NCBI RefSeq assembly: GCF_042666505.1
Contig: NZ_JBHTDN010000001.1
Location: forward strand, 124,001 to 188,000
DNA length: 64,000 nucleotides
From: Parapedobacter sp042666505
GTDB lineage: Bacteria; Bacteroidota; Bacteroidia; Sphingobacteriales; Sphingobacteriaceae
Reading direction: 5' to 3'
The translations under genes were made by a program, and so were the position numbers. How positions within the stretch are numbered: position 1 is the first letter of the stretch; every line of letters starts with the position of its first letter. Below, piece after piece: positions 41,753 to 50,449 of this stretch. The notes below the pieces were generated by a model. The model was given only the letters and a program-made list of their open reading frames with translations. It made no database searches and was not told the DNA's origin.

Positions 41753-43249
41753 ATGGCATTGAAACCTCAAAGCGAATTGACCGAAAATGATCTGAAGCGG
41801 GGGTTGACAATGGTGATTTGGGATGGGCTGGCATCCGAAGTCGTAACCTCACTTACCGGTGGAGCTTTCCTGGTGGCGATGGCGTTGTTATTGGGAGCTA
41901 ACAACCTGCAAATTGGGTTATTGGCAGCATTACCGATGATCACCAACGTCTTTCAACTGCTCTCGATTGTATTGGTAAGGAGGTATCAGAACCGGCGGGC
42001 AATATCGGTTCTCTGCCTTACATTGGCACGGATCCCTTTAGCAATTATCGGTTCGGTGGTATTTCTGCGCGGGAGCGGATCTATCGACATGCTCATTTTT
42101 TTTCTTTTATTCCACTTTCTTTTTAGCTCGGTATCGGGGCTAAGCTGGAATTCATGGATGAAAGACATGATTCCGGAAAAAATGCTGGGCGAATATTTTT
42201 CCCGCCGAAGTCGATATACACAGACACTTAATGTTGCGCTAAGTGTCGTTCTGGCTTTATTGCTCGATTTTATACGCAGCCGGTATCCCGCGTATGAACT
42301 GACTACGTTTGCTATTTTCTTCATCATAGCAGGTGTCGTCGGTGTGACCGGTGCTTATTTGCTGTCTAGGGCCCCGGAGCCACAATCTTATCTGTCAAAT
42401 GCGAGGTTGTTTACGCTTTTGAAAATGCCGCTGAAAAACCAAAATTTCCGGCGATTGCTGGTCTTTAATTCGGCATGGGTTTTTGCGTTGAACATTGCAA
42501 CCCCGTTTTTTACCGTGTTTATGTTGCAAGGGATGGGACTGCCGCTTTCTTATATTATCGTTTTGACGATCATCAGCCAATTATCCAGTATCATGACGCT
42601 GCGGATGTGGGGTGTGTTTTCCGACCGGTATAGCAACAAAAGTATCATAGCCATTAGCGCACCGCTGTATATTCTTTGCATCCTTGCGTGGACATTTGTT
42701 GGCATTTATTCCAAGATGTATATCAATCTTGGGCTATTGGCGCTCATCCATATCTTCAGCGGAATTTCGACCGCTGGAATCAATCTTTCGCTTACCAATA
42801 TCGGGTTAAAACTTGCTCCGAAGGAAGATGCTATTGTATACCTTTCGGTTAAAAACATTGTCACTTCCACTTTTTCCGCCCTTGGTCCGTTGGTGGGCGG
42901 TATCTTGGCCGACTACTTTTCGGACAAAACGTTGGAAATCCGGTTTGAGTGGGATAGCCCCGGCTTTGATAAGGTCTTAAAGTTAATTTCACTGCATCAA
43001 TGGAATTTCTTGTTCCTAATAGGTGCATTCCTGGCGTTATGTGCACTGGAATTATTAAGTCGGGTAAAAGAGACAGGTGAAGTGGAAAAGGATGTAGTTA
43101 GGCGTATTATGCGGACGAGGATTAAGAGCAACATGAAGGACGCCATGATCATCGGCAACCTCATTACCTGGAATAACCAATTAAGAGCCATTTTCAAACT
43201 CAGGAAAAAGCGGTCTACTACCTCTGCTTCCGCCTCGAACGGTAAATGA
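41753..43249 (+). CDS. MFS transporter
   Basis: A 498-residue major-facilitator protein with about 12 TM helices. The N-terminal part (MVIWDGLASEVVTSLTGGAF) and the first half (LLGANNLQIGLLAALPMITNVF) are like Bacteroidota MFS carriers of unknown substrate. The central loop and a second half starting FRRLLVFNSAWVFALNIATPFFTVF follow. The C-terminal tail is basic and soluble. It overlaps an antisense micro-ORF at its end and is convergent with the M23 peptidase gene. No neighbour suggests the substrate. Confidence 0.85.
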   Translation: MALKPQSELTENDLKRGLTMVIWDGLASEVVTSLTGGAFLVAMALLLGANNLQIGLLAALPMITNVFQLLSIVLVRRYQNRRAISVLCLTLARIPLAIIGSVVFLRGSGSIDMLIFFLLFHFLFSSVSGLSWNSWMKDMIPEKMLGEYFSRRSRYTQTLNVALSVVLALLLDFIRSRYPAYELTTFAIFFIIAGVVGVTGAYLLSRAPEPQSYLSNARLFTLLKMPLKNQNFRRLLVFNSAWVFALNIATPFFTVFMLQGMGLPLSYIIVLTIISQLSSIMTLRMWGVFSDRYSNKSIIAISAPLYILCILAWTFVGIYSKMYINLGLLALIHIFSGISTAGINLSLTNIGLKLAPKEDAIVYLSVKNIVTSTFSALGPLVGGILADYFSDKTLEIRFEWDSPGFDKVLKLISLHQWNFLFLIGAFLALCALELLSRVKETGEVEKDVVRRIMRTRIKSNMKDAMIIGNLITWNNQLRAIFKLRKKRSTTSASASNGK

Positions 43250-43304
43250 CATACGTCAATACAGCGATGATAAAAATAACTCCGAACAAAATCGAAAAAA
43301 ACAT
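43218..43304 (-). CDS. Candidate 28-residue single-TM microprotein
   Basis: On the minus strand, downstream of the M23 gene, ATG at 43304 reads 28 codons to TAG at 43220-43218. The first 21 residues form one hydrophobic helix (MFFSILFGVIFIIAVLTYVI), and the last seven are basic (YRSRRKQR), which fits the positive-inside rule with a cytoplasmic C-terminus. It overlaps the end of the MFS gene in antisense by 32 bases. No ribosome site is obvious, so it may be chance. Confidence 0.3.
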   Translation of the reverse strand: MFFSILFGVIFIIAVLTYVIYRSRRKQR

Positions 43305-43386
43305 AGTGAAGCTTATTAAATATTCGTTATTTCTTCTACAACGAAGTACTATTTTAGTTTTTGTTTTTATTTCTTCTGCCTACCTA

Positions 43387-44667
43387 TTATCGACGTACCC
43401 AGCCACGAACGGGACCTTCAACAAGTAAAAAGTCCAAATATTCGGCAATGATTTGAGTTTGCAGGCCTGCCTCCAGTTCGGTAATGCGTGCAGCGGTAGT
43501 ATCTGGTTGAGCATATAGATAACGTCCATCAGTAAGGCGTAAGGGTCGCAGCCGGCTTAATGGACTCACCCGCTTCTGAGCTACAAAGTGTTTGCTGGAG
43601 TCGGGGAGGACCACGCGGTAACCGTCGCGATACGTGGCCTCTACCAGCAGGGGGATATGTGGCGAAGCATCCGGAAGAAGCGGCTGCGTGGATCGTAAAG
43701 TGTCGCCAATCCGACTGGTATCGGCTGAAATGGCCGGCGGCTTGGACTTCCCCGGACGCAAGAACGGGAGCGGATCTATAGCTCCGTTTCTTCCATAGAT
43801 GCCGAAATGTAAGTGCGGCGGAGTCGTTCTTGCGTTTCCGGTATTACCGATGAATCCCAGTGTGTCGCCCCCTGACACGGATTGTCCGCTGATTACCAGT
43901 TGGCTATCCAGGTGGGCGTAATACAGGTTTAGCGGTCGATCTTTCGCGCGGAGCCATACAACTTTCCCTCCCAACCGATTGTTACCCACGCGCACGACGC
44001 CATCGGTAGCTGCGACAACCGGCGTATGGCGTGCAGCAAAAATATCAATGCCTTCGTGTTTGCGGCGGCCACCGTCTCGAACATCACCAAATATGCTGCC
44101 GATGTGCTGCCTGGCACTGGGTATTACGGGAGTGGCGAGGGAGGCTTCGGCGGTAAGTTGAAGCCGGAACGACAATTCCGCAAGTAGTTCCGTTTGGATG
44201 CGTAGCAGATACTGCCCATCCTGCCTGACATCCCAAGTGATCGTTGTAGCGGTATCTGCAGAAACCAGGCGCTTTGGGCGAATAGCGGTGTCCGGCGGGG
44301 CTTCAAAAAGGTCAATAAATAACTGGACGCTATCCTTGCTATTTACGGATACATCGATAAGCAGCCGTTCGCCCCGCCTTGCCATAAATGCGTATCCGAT
44401 GGCAGTGGGTTTATCGCGCGCGATATACGCTAATTCCTGATGCGGAATCGTGACCATCGTCGGATCAGTCAGGCTCTGCATAGAAGCCTGAAGCCATTGC
44501 CGATACAGTAGGCTGCGTTCAAGTCCCGCGTTACTTAATTGATTTTGGTAACGTTCGTGTGGCGATTGGCTTTTGAAAAGTACGCCGGAGAATTGGTCAC
44601 TGCAAGCAACGAAAAGCCCGATGAGCAACAAAAGTGTATATCGAAAGGTACAATGGGAGTTCATCAT
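43387..44667 (-). CDS. M23-family (LytM-type) metallopeptidase lipoprotein with SH3-like tail
   Basis: A 426-residue lipoprotein (YTLLLLIGLFVACSDQ, lipobox FVAC). The peptidase domain starts near residue 185 with HIGSIFGDVRDGGRRKHEGIDIFAARHTPVVAATDGVV, includes the metal pair H-x3-D (HEGID), and ends with PPHLHFGIYG (HLH). A C-terminal SH3-like part (KHFVAQKRVSPLSRLRPLRL, RITELEAGLQTQIIAEYLDF) may bind peptidoglycan. It should cut peptide cross-bridges of the wall. Before it are about 150 residues of unknown repeats that may be inhibitory or substrate-binding. Confidence 0.87.
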   Translation of the reverse strand: MMNSHCTFRYTLLLLIGLFVACSDQFSGVLFKSQSPHERYQNQLSNAGLERSLLYRQWLQASMQSLTDPTMVTIPHQELAYIARDKPTAIGYAFMARRGERLLIDVSVNSKDSVQLFIDLFEAPPDTAIRPKRLVSADTATTITWDVRQDGQYLLRIQTELLAELSFRLQLTAEASLATPVIPSARQHIGSIFGDVRDGGRRKHEGIDIFAARHTPVVAATDGVVRVGNNRLGGKVVWLRAKDRPLNLYYAHLDSQLVISGQSVSGGDTLGFIGNTGNARTTPPHLHFGIYGRNGAIDPLPFLRPGKSKPPAISADTSRIGDTLRSTQPLLPDASPHIPLLVEATYRDGYRVVLPDSSKHFVAQKRVSPLSRLRPLRLTDGRYLYAQPDTTAARITELEAGLQTQIIAEYLDFLLVEGPVRGWVRR

Positions 44668-44693
44668 ACATTATTGACAAGGATAGTCATTCA

Positions 44694-44726
44694 TTTGTTT
44701 GTGTAACAATTCGCAGGTTAGATTGT
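44694..44726 (+). promoter_or_regulatory. Promoter before the MBL-fold hydrolase gene
   Basis: TTTG (44694-44697) and TAGATTGT (44719-44726) are 21 bases apart; the -7 element is one or two bases off consensus. A second TTTG follows at 44698. The ATG at 44746 gives a leader of about 15-20 bases. Confidence 0.4.
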
Positions 44727-44745
44727 ATCCATTAAAAACAATCAA

Positions 44746-45483
44746 ATGGGAGAATTAACGGTAACCATCATCGGTTGTGGGGATGCCTTTACAAGTGGCG
44801 GACAATTGCACACCTGCTTTTCCATCAAAGCTCCACATACCAATTTACTTATTGATTGCGGAGCAACCGCCTATTGTGGGATAAAGAAACAGGGAATAAA
44901 AATAGATGATATTGATACCATCGTGATTTCCCACTTTCACGGTGACCACTATGGCGGAGTACCTTTTTTACTGTTGGAAGAGGCTGTCAGAAACCGTGAA
45001 AAACCGCTGACTATTATCAGTCCTCCCACGGGCAAGGAACGGATTACACGACTTTTGGATCAGCTTTATCCGGGAAGCAATGTGCTGAACAAACTGAACT
45101 TGATTTTTAAGAACTATCGGATAGATGGTGTACTGCAGGCAGATCACCTCGAAATAGCCGCGTTTCCTGTCGAGCATGCCGTAGATACATTGCCTCATGG
45201 ACTACGGTTAGGCGTCGCAGGGAAAATAATCAGTTTTACGGGTGATACGGGTTGGACTCCGATGCTGATTGAATTGGCCCGGGATGCTGATTTATTTATC
45301 TGCGAATGCAATTATTACCATTCGGAAGTAAAAGGCCACATGAATTACGAGACGTTGTTGGCCTATGATGACCAACTGTTGTACAAGCAATTATTACTTA
45401 CACATCTGGGCGATGAAATGATTCGACATCGCGATCAAATTCGTCATCCCTGCGCGCATGACGGGTTGAATGTTGTTTTATGA
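44746..45483 (+). CDS. MBL-fold metallohydrolase (RNase Z/ELAC-like fold)
   Basis: A 245-residue beta-lactamase-fold hydrolase. The metal motif H63-F-H-G-D-H68 is complete (ISHFHGDHYGG), FTGDTGWTPML carries the later metal Asp, and LLLTHLGDEM the last His. The N-terminus (VTIIGCGDAF, LLIDCGATAYC) is near to RNase Z-like and phosphonate-type members. The substrate could be RNA, a cyclic phosphodiester or a phosphonate; it cannot be decided. It abuts the convergent DUF421 gene with a six-base gap. Confidence 0.87.
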   Translation: MGELTVTIIGCGDAFTSGGQLHTCFSIKAPHTNLLIDCGATAYCGIKKQGIKIDDIDTIVISHFHGDHYGGVPFLLLEEAVRNREKPLTIISPPTGKERITRLLDQLYPGSNVLNKLNLIFKNYRIDGVLQADHLEIAAFPVEHAVDTLPHGLRLGVAGKIISFTGDTGWTPMLIELARDADLFICECNYYHSEVKGHMNYETLLAYDDQLLYKQLLLTHLGDEMIRHRDQIRHPCAHDGLNVVL

Positions 45484-45489
45484 GAACTG

Positions 45490-46170
45490 TTAAGTTATCC
45501 GTTTAGTGTTGATCGCTTGCACCCATTCATGATGGTTGCAGCGACTACACGAATGTTGTCCGGGCGGTAATTGCCGAAGTGTACCGCAATATATACACGC
45601 ATACAGGCCTTGTTGGGTAATTACACGTACGTGCTTTCGGTATACGTTGGGTAAAATTGGCAAGCCATACCTAATTTCATCTTCCGGATAAAAAAAGACG
45701 CTCATGCTGCCGTTAGTTTCCAAGATGGCGGTCCGGACCTGGCCGAGATGTTCAACGCCTTTGTCTCGAAGTTCTGCGAAGAACTCGTCTATCGAGAGGC
45801 TATCTTTGGCGTCATCCTTGATCGTCATGACACTATCTTCGATAATATATACCGGCTCGCCTTCTAGAATCCGCTCGAATCGTTCGCTTTTGGTCATTAG
45901 CCAAGTTACCAAACGATAGAGGCCTATTGCCGTGGCGCATACTAAAACGGTAGGTATGATTGCCACGTCATCGTAAAACATCGGGTCTCCGGCTGCCGAT
46001 CCCAAGCTCAAGATAATAGCCAGTTCAAAGATTGACAATTGCCGTACTCCCCGTTTTCCGGATAGTCGGAGAACAGCCATGACGACAATAAACATCAATG
46101 TGGTCCGGAAGACGACTTCGAGGACAAATCGACCGTCGACCTCGTGAAGAAAAATACGTTCCCAATCCAT
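45490..46170 (-). CDS. DUF421 (YetF-like) membrane protein with C-terminal zinc ribbon
   Basis: A protein of 226 residues from the ATG at 46170 (MDWERIFLHEVDGRFVLEVVFRT), with three N-terminal TM helices and the DUF421 core (SGKRGVRQLSIFELAIILSLGSAAGDPMF, then RILEGEPVYIIEDSVM). The domain may act in membrane stress or spore-related signalling in Bacillus. Unusually it ends in a CX2C-X12-CX2C zinc ribbon (CIYCG...CSRCNHHEW). A longer start at 46284 would add 38 residues. It is divergent from the baeRF gene with a short spacer. Confidence 0.8.
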   Translation of the reverse strand: MDWERIFLHEVDGRFVLEVVFRTTLMFIVVMAVLRLSGKRGVRQLSIFELAIILSLGSAAGDPMFYDDVAIIPTVLVCATAIGLYRLVTWLMTKSERFERILEGEPVYIIEDSVMTIKDDAKDSLSIDEFFAELRDKGVEHLGQVRTAILETNGSMSVFFYPEDEIRYGLPILPNVYRKHVRVITQQGLYACIYCGTLRQLPPGQHSCSRCNHHEWVQAINTKRIT

Positions 46171-46322
46171 GGTGTTGAAAAAGTGTAAGCGTGCTATAGA
46201 TACAATTTCCGGTAACGAAATGTTTTCTTGCAAATCCCCCAACAATTGAAGAGGATGGCTGTTGAAGGTAATACAGGCAGTCACTTGGCCGCTTTGTTTG
46301 TTGAACCCTTAAGACGATTTTT

Positions 46323-47477
46323 ATGGCAACGCTAACTGAAAAACAACTTGGCACGCTAATGGGATATCAGGAGGGGCCTGTCTTCTCTGTATATATGCCC
46401 ACACACCGCACCCATCCCGACAACGCACAGGATTCGGATGTATTTAAAAAACTGGTGGAACAGTTCGAGCCCCTGAAGAACGAATACGCGAGAGACCGGG
46501 GCATCCAAAATGTCTTTTCCAGGTTTGAGGCTTTGGCGGAAGATTATCGGTTTTGGCAACATTCGAAGGAAGGGTTGGCGGTATTTGCAACACGGGATGC
46601 CTTTGACATATATCGATTACCTACGAGGGTCCAGCCATTGGCAATTGTCGCAGACAGCCCTCACACAAAACCGTTATTAAAATACCTGCAAAGCAGCGAC
46701 CGTTATCATGTATTGGTGCTTAGCACAAACACTGCACAACTGTTTGAAGGCAATCGGTACCAGCTGGATGAAATCGATCTTTCCCAGGGAGATATTCCCG
46801 AATCGATGATGGATGCGTTGGATCACGAATTACGCGATCTACACGCGACTTTGGCTGCATATCACACGGCAACAGGGGAAAAGTGGGAGGTAGCGCAGAA
46901 CCATGGATTACGGAAGACGGATATCGATAATGACGTCGAACAATTTTTCAGATCGGTTGACCGGGGAGTCACCGTGAAGTATTCAGTTCCTACACGACTT
47001 CCGCTGATCTTGGCAGCACTTCCCGAACATCAGCATATGTTCAGACGGATAAGCCGCAATAACCAGCTTGTGGAGGAGGGAATCGCCATCAATGCTGCAG
47101 CATTGTCTGGGGATGCTCTCCGGGAAGCGGCCGGGGAGGTGTTTGAACCCCATTACAACAAACGCTTGAACAGTATGATTGGTCAATATCGTCACGCTAC
47201 CACCAAACAACTCGGAGCAGATCAACTGGAAGAGATTGTAAGGGATGCGTTCGACGGTAAGGTTGCGACCCTGTTGCTTGAAGAAAACCGTATCATAGGC
47301 GGTCGGATAATTGACCGGGACCATGTTCAGTACTACTTGGACGACATGGATGGCGCCGTTGATGATATACTGGATGACCTGGCGGAACTTGTACTGCGGC
47401 ATGGGGGTGAGGTATGGATTCTTCCAAAAGAAAAAATGCCTTCAGAAACCGGGGCCGCATCGATTAACCGGTTCTAA
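46323..47477 (+). CDS. baeRF (bacterial archaeo-eukaryotic release factor-like) protein
   Basis: A 384-residue protein with a first alpha/beta domain (VFSVYMPTHRTHP at the start, then ALVAIVADSPH-type strands and YHVLVLSTNTAQLFEGNRY), a middle domain (LPLILAALPEHQHMFRRIS), and a last eRF1-domain-3-like part (VATLLLEENRIIGG; LVLRHGGEVWILPKEKMP). These proteins resemble eukaryotic and archaeal release factors and may work on ribosomes under stress, but their action is not established. The gene is coupled to the following phospholipase-type gene by a one-base overlap (TAATG). Confidence 0.72.
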   Translation: MATLTEKQLGTLMGYQEGPVFSVYMPTHRTHPDNAQDSDVFKKLVEQFEPLKNEYARDRGIQNVFSRFEALAEDYRFWQHSKEGLAVFATRDAFDIYRLPTRVQPLAIVADSPHTKPLLKYLQSSDRYHVLVLSTNTAQLFEGNRYQLDEIDLSQGDIPESMMDALDHELRDLHATLAAYHTATGEKWEVAQNHGLRKTDIDNDVEQFFRSVDRGVTVKYSVPTRLPLILAALPEHQHMFRRISRNNQLVEEGIAINAAALSGDALREAAGEVFEPHYNKRLNSMIGQYRHATTKQLGADQLEEIVRDAFDGKVATLLLEENRIIGGRIIDRDHVQYYLDDMDGAVDDILDDLAELVLRHGGEVWILPKEKMPSETGAASINRF

Positions 47478-48661
47478 TGGTTGCCAATCCTAATTCGGAT
47501 TTTTCTTCCAATCACAAAGTACGGTTGCTCACGGGCGGTAGGACTTTCTTTTCATTGCTTGTTCAACTGATCAATCGTGCGCAGGAAAGCGTCCACTTAC
47601 AAGTATACATATACGAGGCAGATGCCACCGGACAATTGGTTGCCGATGCCTTAATTGACGCTGCAAAGCGCGGGGTGGATGTCCATGTGTTGGTGGATGG
47701 TTATGGCTCACAGGGCCTGAAAAGTACATTTACATCGCAGTTTGTCGAGAATGGGGTGCATTTTCGTGTTTTCGAGCCACTGTTTAAAAGCAAACATTTC
47801 TACATCGGTCGCAGGATGCATCAAAAGCTGCTGGTGGTGGATGCGCGTTATGTCGTCGTGTCGGGAGCTAATGTCGGCGACCGGTATAACGATACGCCCG
47901 GCAAACCGGCCTGGCTTGATTTTGCGTTGTGTGTAGAAGGAGAAATAGCTCAACGACTGTGTGAATTGGCTTGGACAATGTGGAAAAACTCCCAGCGCAT
48001 CAGAGCCATGCCCGAAAAATGCCGCCCTTCCCCTGCACAGATAGATTTTGGCCATGAGGCGGTATGTGGTATCCGCATGCGCCGCAATGATTGGGTGCGC
48101 CGTAAATCTGATATCAGCCGGACGTACAAGGAAATTTTTCGAAAAGCCCACGACCGGATAATTTTACTTTCCAGCTATTTTCTGCCCGGAACCACCGTTC
48201 GGAAGGATATGATTACGGCGATAAAGCGCGGCGTCAGGATCCAATTGATCGTTTGCAGCCGCATGGATGTCCCGCTGGTAAAAGATGCTGAGCGGTCTAT
48301 GTACGAATGGCTCCTTGAGCATGGAATTGAGATTTATGAATATACAGGAAATATGCTCCACGGCAAGCTTGCTACCTGCGATGACTTGTGGATGACCATT
48401 GGCTCATTCAACGTAAATGATCTGAGCGCACGCGTAAGTATAGAGCTGAACCTCGACGTGGAAGGAAAAGCCTTTGTGCGACATACAATCCGTGAGTTAA
48501 CCCACCTCATGGAGACCGATTGCATACGGATAAAGGCCGATGATTTTGCGGCGGAAAACACGCTCGTAAACCGGTTGTTCCGCTGGTTGGCATTTAAGAT
48601 TCTGCGCTTGATTTTCTTTTTAGGTACTTTTTACATGAAACAAGATGTAGCTAAAAGTTGA
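47477..48661 (+). CDS. Phospholipase D-family protein, cardiolipin synthase-like
   Basis: A 394-residue enzyme with two HKD motifs: H115-x-K117-x4-D122 in MHQKLLVVDARYVVVSGANVGDRY, and H295-G-K-x4-D in MLHGKLATCDDLWMTIGSFN. The family joins phosphatidyl groups, making cardiolipin from phosphatidylglycerol. It lacks the N-terminal TM pair of Escherichia coli ClsA but has a C-terminal hydrophobic helix (WLAFKILRLIFFLGTFYMK). Its start overlaps the baeRF stop by one base, so the two proteins are made together. This coupling is unexplained. Confidence 0.85.
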   Translation: MVANPNSDFSSNHKVRLLTGGRTFFSLLVQLINRAQESVHLQVYIYEADATGQLVADALIDAAKRGVDVHVLVDGYGSQGLKSTFTSQFVENGVHFRVFEPLFKSKHFYIGRRMHQKLLVVDARYVVVSGANVGDRYNDTPGKPAWLDFALCVEGEIAQRLCELAWTMWKNSQRIRAMPEKCRPSPAQIDFGHEAVCGIRMRRNDWVRRKSDISRTYKEIFRKAHDRIILLSSYFLPGTTVRKDMITAIKRGVRIQLIVCSRMDVPLVKDAERSMYEWLLEHGIEIYEYTGNMLHGKLATCDDLWMTIGSFNVNDLSARVSIELNLDVEGKAFVRHTIRELTHLMETDCIRIKADDFAAENTLVNRLFRWLAFKILRLIFFLGTFYMKQDVAKS

Positions 48662-48820
48662 ATTTTTGCAGCCTTGCTGTACTAAAAAAACAACCCAGTG
48701 TTCGGAAAAAAAGATCGCATAAACAAATCGCATCACTAAACAATGCATTCAGGTAGCCGATAAGATCGGTAGCTCGATTGGAATGGTTATCGATTTCACT
48801 TGATCAGGAGGAAAAGTAAT

Positions 48821-49093
48821 ATGGAAATCATTTTGAACAGTATGCGTAGGAGGTGCAAGCTCAGAGTCACCCCTGGTACTAAAAGCGATGTATGTAAACG
48901 GCTGGAACATCCACGAAGAACGACGGGAGTCGTCCACTTTGGCGGAATTTTACAGGAAATCCCGGCAAACAGTGCGGCTCCCGGACGGGACTTCAGAGGT
49001 GATGCCGACGATGAAGCTGCCGCCGAACATGTCAAGGGACAGTTAACACAGGAAATTGCTGACTTGTTAGAAATGGAGGAGGAGAAAATATGA
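48821..49093 (+). CDS. Small hypothetical protein
   Basis: A 90-residue protein with a basic N-terminal part (MEIILNSMRRRCKLRVTPGTKSDVCKRLEHPRRTTG) and a strongly acidic C-terminus (ADDEAAAEHVKGQLTQEIADLLEMEEEKI). A rare good Shine-Dalgarno site, AGGAGG, at 48806-48811 precedes the ATG by nine bases and supports this start over 48800. It overlaps the next small gene by four bases (ATGA). No known family or TM helix is seen. Confidence 0.65.
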   Translation: MEIILNSMRRRCKLRVTPGTKSDVCKRLEHPRRTTGVVHFGGILQEIPANSAAPGRDFRGDADDEAAAEHVKGQLTQEIADLLEMEEEKI

Positions 49094-49326
49094 GGCGACT
49101 TATTATAAAAGAGCCGATTACTGGAGAAACAATTAGTTTATTGGCTCAGCCGGAAGATTATAACGGCGAACAAGGGTGGCGGATTATTACACCCGAGAAA
49201 GACTCATTTGTCATTCTTGAACGAAACGGCGAATGGGAGGTGATTGATGACGATATTCACCCGGAAATTATTTCCGCTATCGGCGATGCCTTGCACCCCT
49301 ACGCTCGGTACAATTCGTTAAGCTGA
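49090..49326 (+). CDS. Small hypothetical protein, paralogue of 54929-55168
   Basis: A 78-residue protein coupled to the previous gene by a four-base overlap. A strand-rich first half (RRLIIKEPITGETISLLAQPED) leads to the C-terminal block GEWEVIDDDIHPEIISAIGDAL. A similar block, GEWVQIWGNFSPEIVQQLGARI, occurs in the 79-residue protein at 54929. I therefore propose one small family. The pattern suggests a small soluble alpha/beta domain without catalytic residues. No name is known to me. Confidence 0.7.
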   Translation: MRRLIIKEPITGETISLLAQPEDYNGEQGWRIITPEKDSFVILERNGEWEVIDDDIHPEIISAIGDALHPYARYNSLS

Positions 49327-49350
49327 AGATATCTGAGATTTTTCAAACAA

Positions 49351-49371
49351 TTGACATCCATCGATTGTCAA
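49351..49371. promoter_or_regulatory. Inverted repeat before the PA2169-type gene cluster
   Basis: TTGACA (49351-49356) and TGTCAA (49366-49371) form a perfect inverted repeat around a nine-base loop, 58 bases before the ATG at 49429. A ribosome site (AAAGGAG) lies eight bases before that ATG. It could be an operator or leader hairpin. Confidence 0.35.
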
Positions 49372-49428
49372 CCCCGATAGAAACAAAAGCCGGAAGGCAA
49401 AATAATTAAGTAACAGAAAGGAGAAATT

Positions 49429-49890
49429 ATGGAAGATTTGAAGAAAACCGCCGAAGTATTGAATGATTTAATCAAGATCAACAACGACCGGATCGCAGGT
49501 TACGAAAAGGCCATAGCGGAATTGCCGGTTGCCGATGTCGATCTTAAAGCATTGTTCAGCAGTTTGATGGAACAAAGTGAACGTTTGAAAGCAGAACTTC
49601 AGCAACATATCAGTGCATGGGAAAATAGAGTAGAGGACGAGACGACAACCTCGGGAAAGGTATATCGCATGTGGATGGATGTGAGACAGGCGTTTGCCAT
49701 GGATGATCGCAAGGCCGTCCTGGAAAGTTGCGAATATGGAGAAGATGCTGCTCAAAAGGCCTATAGGGAAGCCGAGAAAGAGGAAGGGATTTCAACCTCG
49801 GCACGTGCGCTTATTGCCAATCAAAAAACACAATTGTTGGCATCGCATGACCACATCAAGCAACTCAGAGATCGCGAAAAAGTCGGTTAA
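49429..49890 (+). CDS. PA2169-type four-helix-bundle protein (DUF2383), copy 1
   Basis: A 153-residue ferritin-like helical protein. The family pattern is clear: LNDLIKINNDRIAGYEKAI in helix 1, LMEQSERLKAELQQHIS in helix 2, TTSGKVYRMWMDVRQAF in the linker and helix 3, and LESCEYGEDAAQKAYREA then ARALIANQKTQLLASHDHIKQL in helix 4. The family lacks the full metal-binding set, so a di-iron role is not assured. It is the best conserved of three tandem copies. It has a good ribosome site and leads the set. Confidence 0.87.
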   Translation: MEDLKKTAEVLNDLIKINNDRIAGYEKAIAELPVADVDLKALFSSLMEQSERLKAELQQHISAWENRVEDETTTSGKVYRMWMDVRQAFAMDDRKAVLESCEYGEDAAQKAYREAEKEEGISTSARALIANQKTQLLASHDHIKQLRDREKVG

Positions 49891-49938
49891 TCTCTGCGCA
49901 CGTACAAATAAATATAATCAACACATATTTCCAACATC

Positions 49939-50424
49939 ATGGAAAACCTAAAAACAACAATGGAATGCCTCCGAGATTTGGTGGCATTCCATAGTGAACG
50001 GATTAATGGCTATCAGGCATTGCTCAACGGACTTCTCGCAGACGAACGGCATTTAACCACCCTATTCGAGGCATTTATTAAGCAGAGCACGGCAATGAAA
50101 CTGGAACTCATCGAGATGGGCGCTCAATTCGGACTTACGGAAATGCAGTTAACCACCGGTGGGCAGTTTGGCTTGGCTTGGTCGGTTGTAAAAGCGGTTT
50201 TTTCCAGCCGGATGCCCAGTTATTCGCTCGAGAAATGCCGATCGGGTGAAAATGCACTTTTGATTGCATATCATAGCGTTGAGGGAACTGACGGATTGCA
50301 ATCACCGTTGAGGGCACTGGTAAACCGGCAGAAAAGGGAGCTGATCGATGCACGTGGTTGGATCTCACATTTTGAAAGGTTGGGCAATCACCATGCCGCC
50401 CAGCAGTTAGCAGCTGTATCTTAG
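49939..50424 (+). CDS. PA2169-type four-helix-bundle protein, copy 2
   Basis: A 161-residue paralogue of the previous gene. Shared positions are LRDLVAFHSERINGYQALL, FEAFIKQSTAMKLELIEM, TTGGQFGLAWSVVKAVF, LEKCRSGENALLIAYHSV and LRALVNRQKRELIDARGWI. The copy has a C-terminal extension (HFERLGNHHAAQQLAAVS). Divergence from copy 1 is large, so the duplication is old. It lies 48 bases after copy 1 on the same strand and lacks a clear ribosome site. Confidence 0.8.
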   Translation: MENLKTTMECLRDLVAFHSERINGYQALLNGLLADERHLTTLFEAFIKQSTAMKLELIEMGAQFGLTEMQLTTGGQFGLAWSVVKAVFSSRMPSYSLEKCRSGENALLIAYHSVEGTDGLQSPLRALVNRQKRELIDARGWISHFERLGNHHAAQQLAAVS

Positions 50425-50449
50425 TATCTAGGCGTAGACATCAAATGCC

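Noticed and set aside
43246..43428. Plus-strand 60-residue frame across the MFS-M23 gap
   Set aside because: It starts inside the end of the MFS gene in another frame, has mixed composition and no family resemblance, and crosses the M23 stop.
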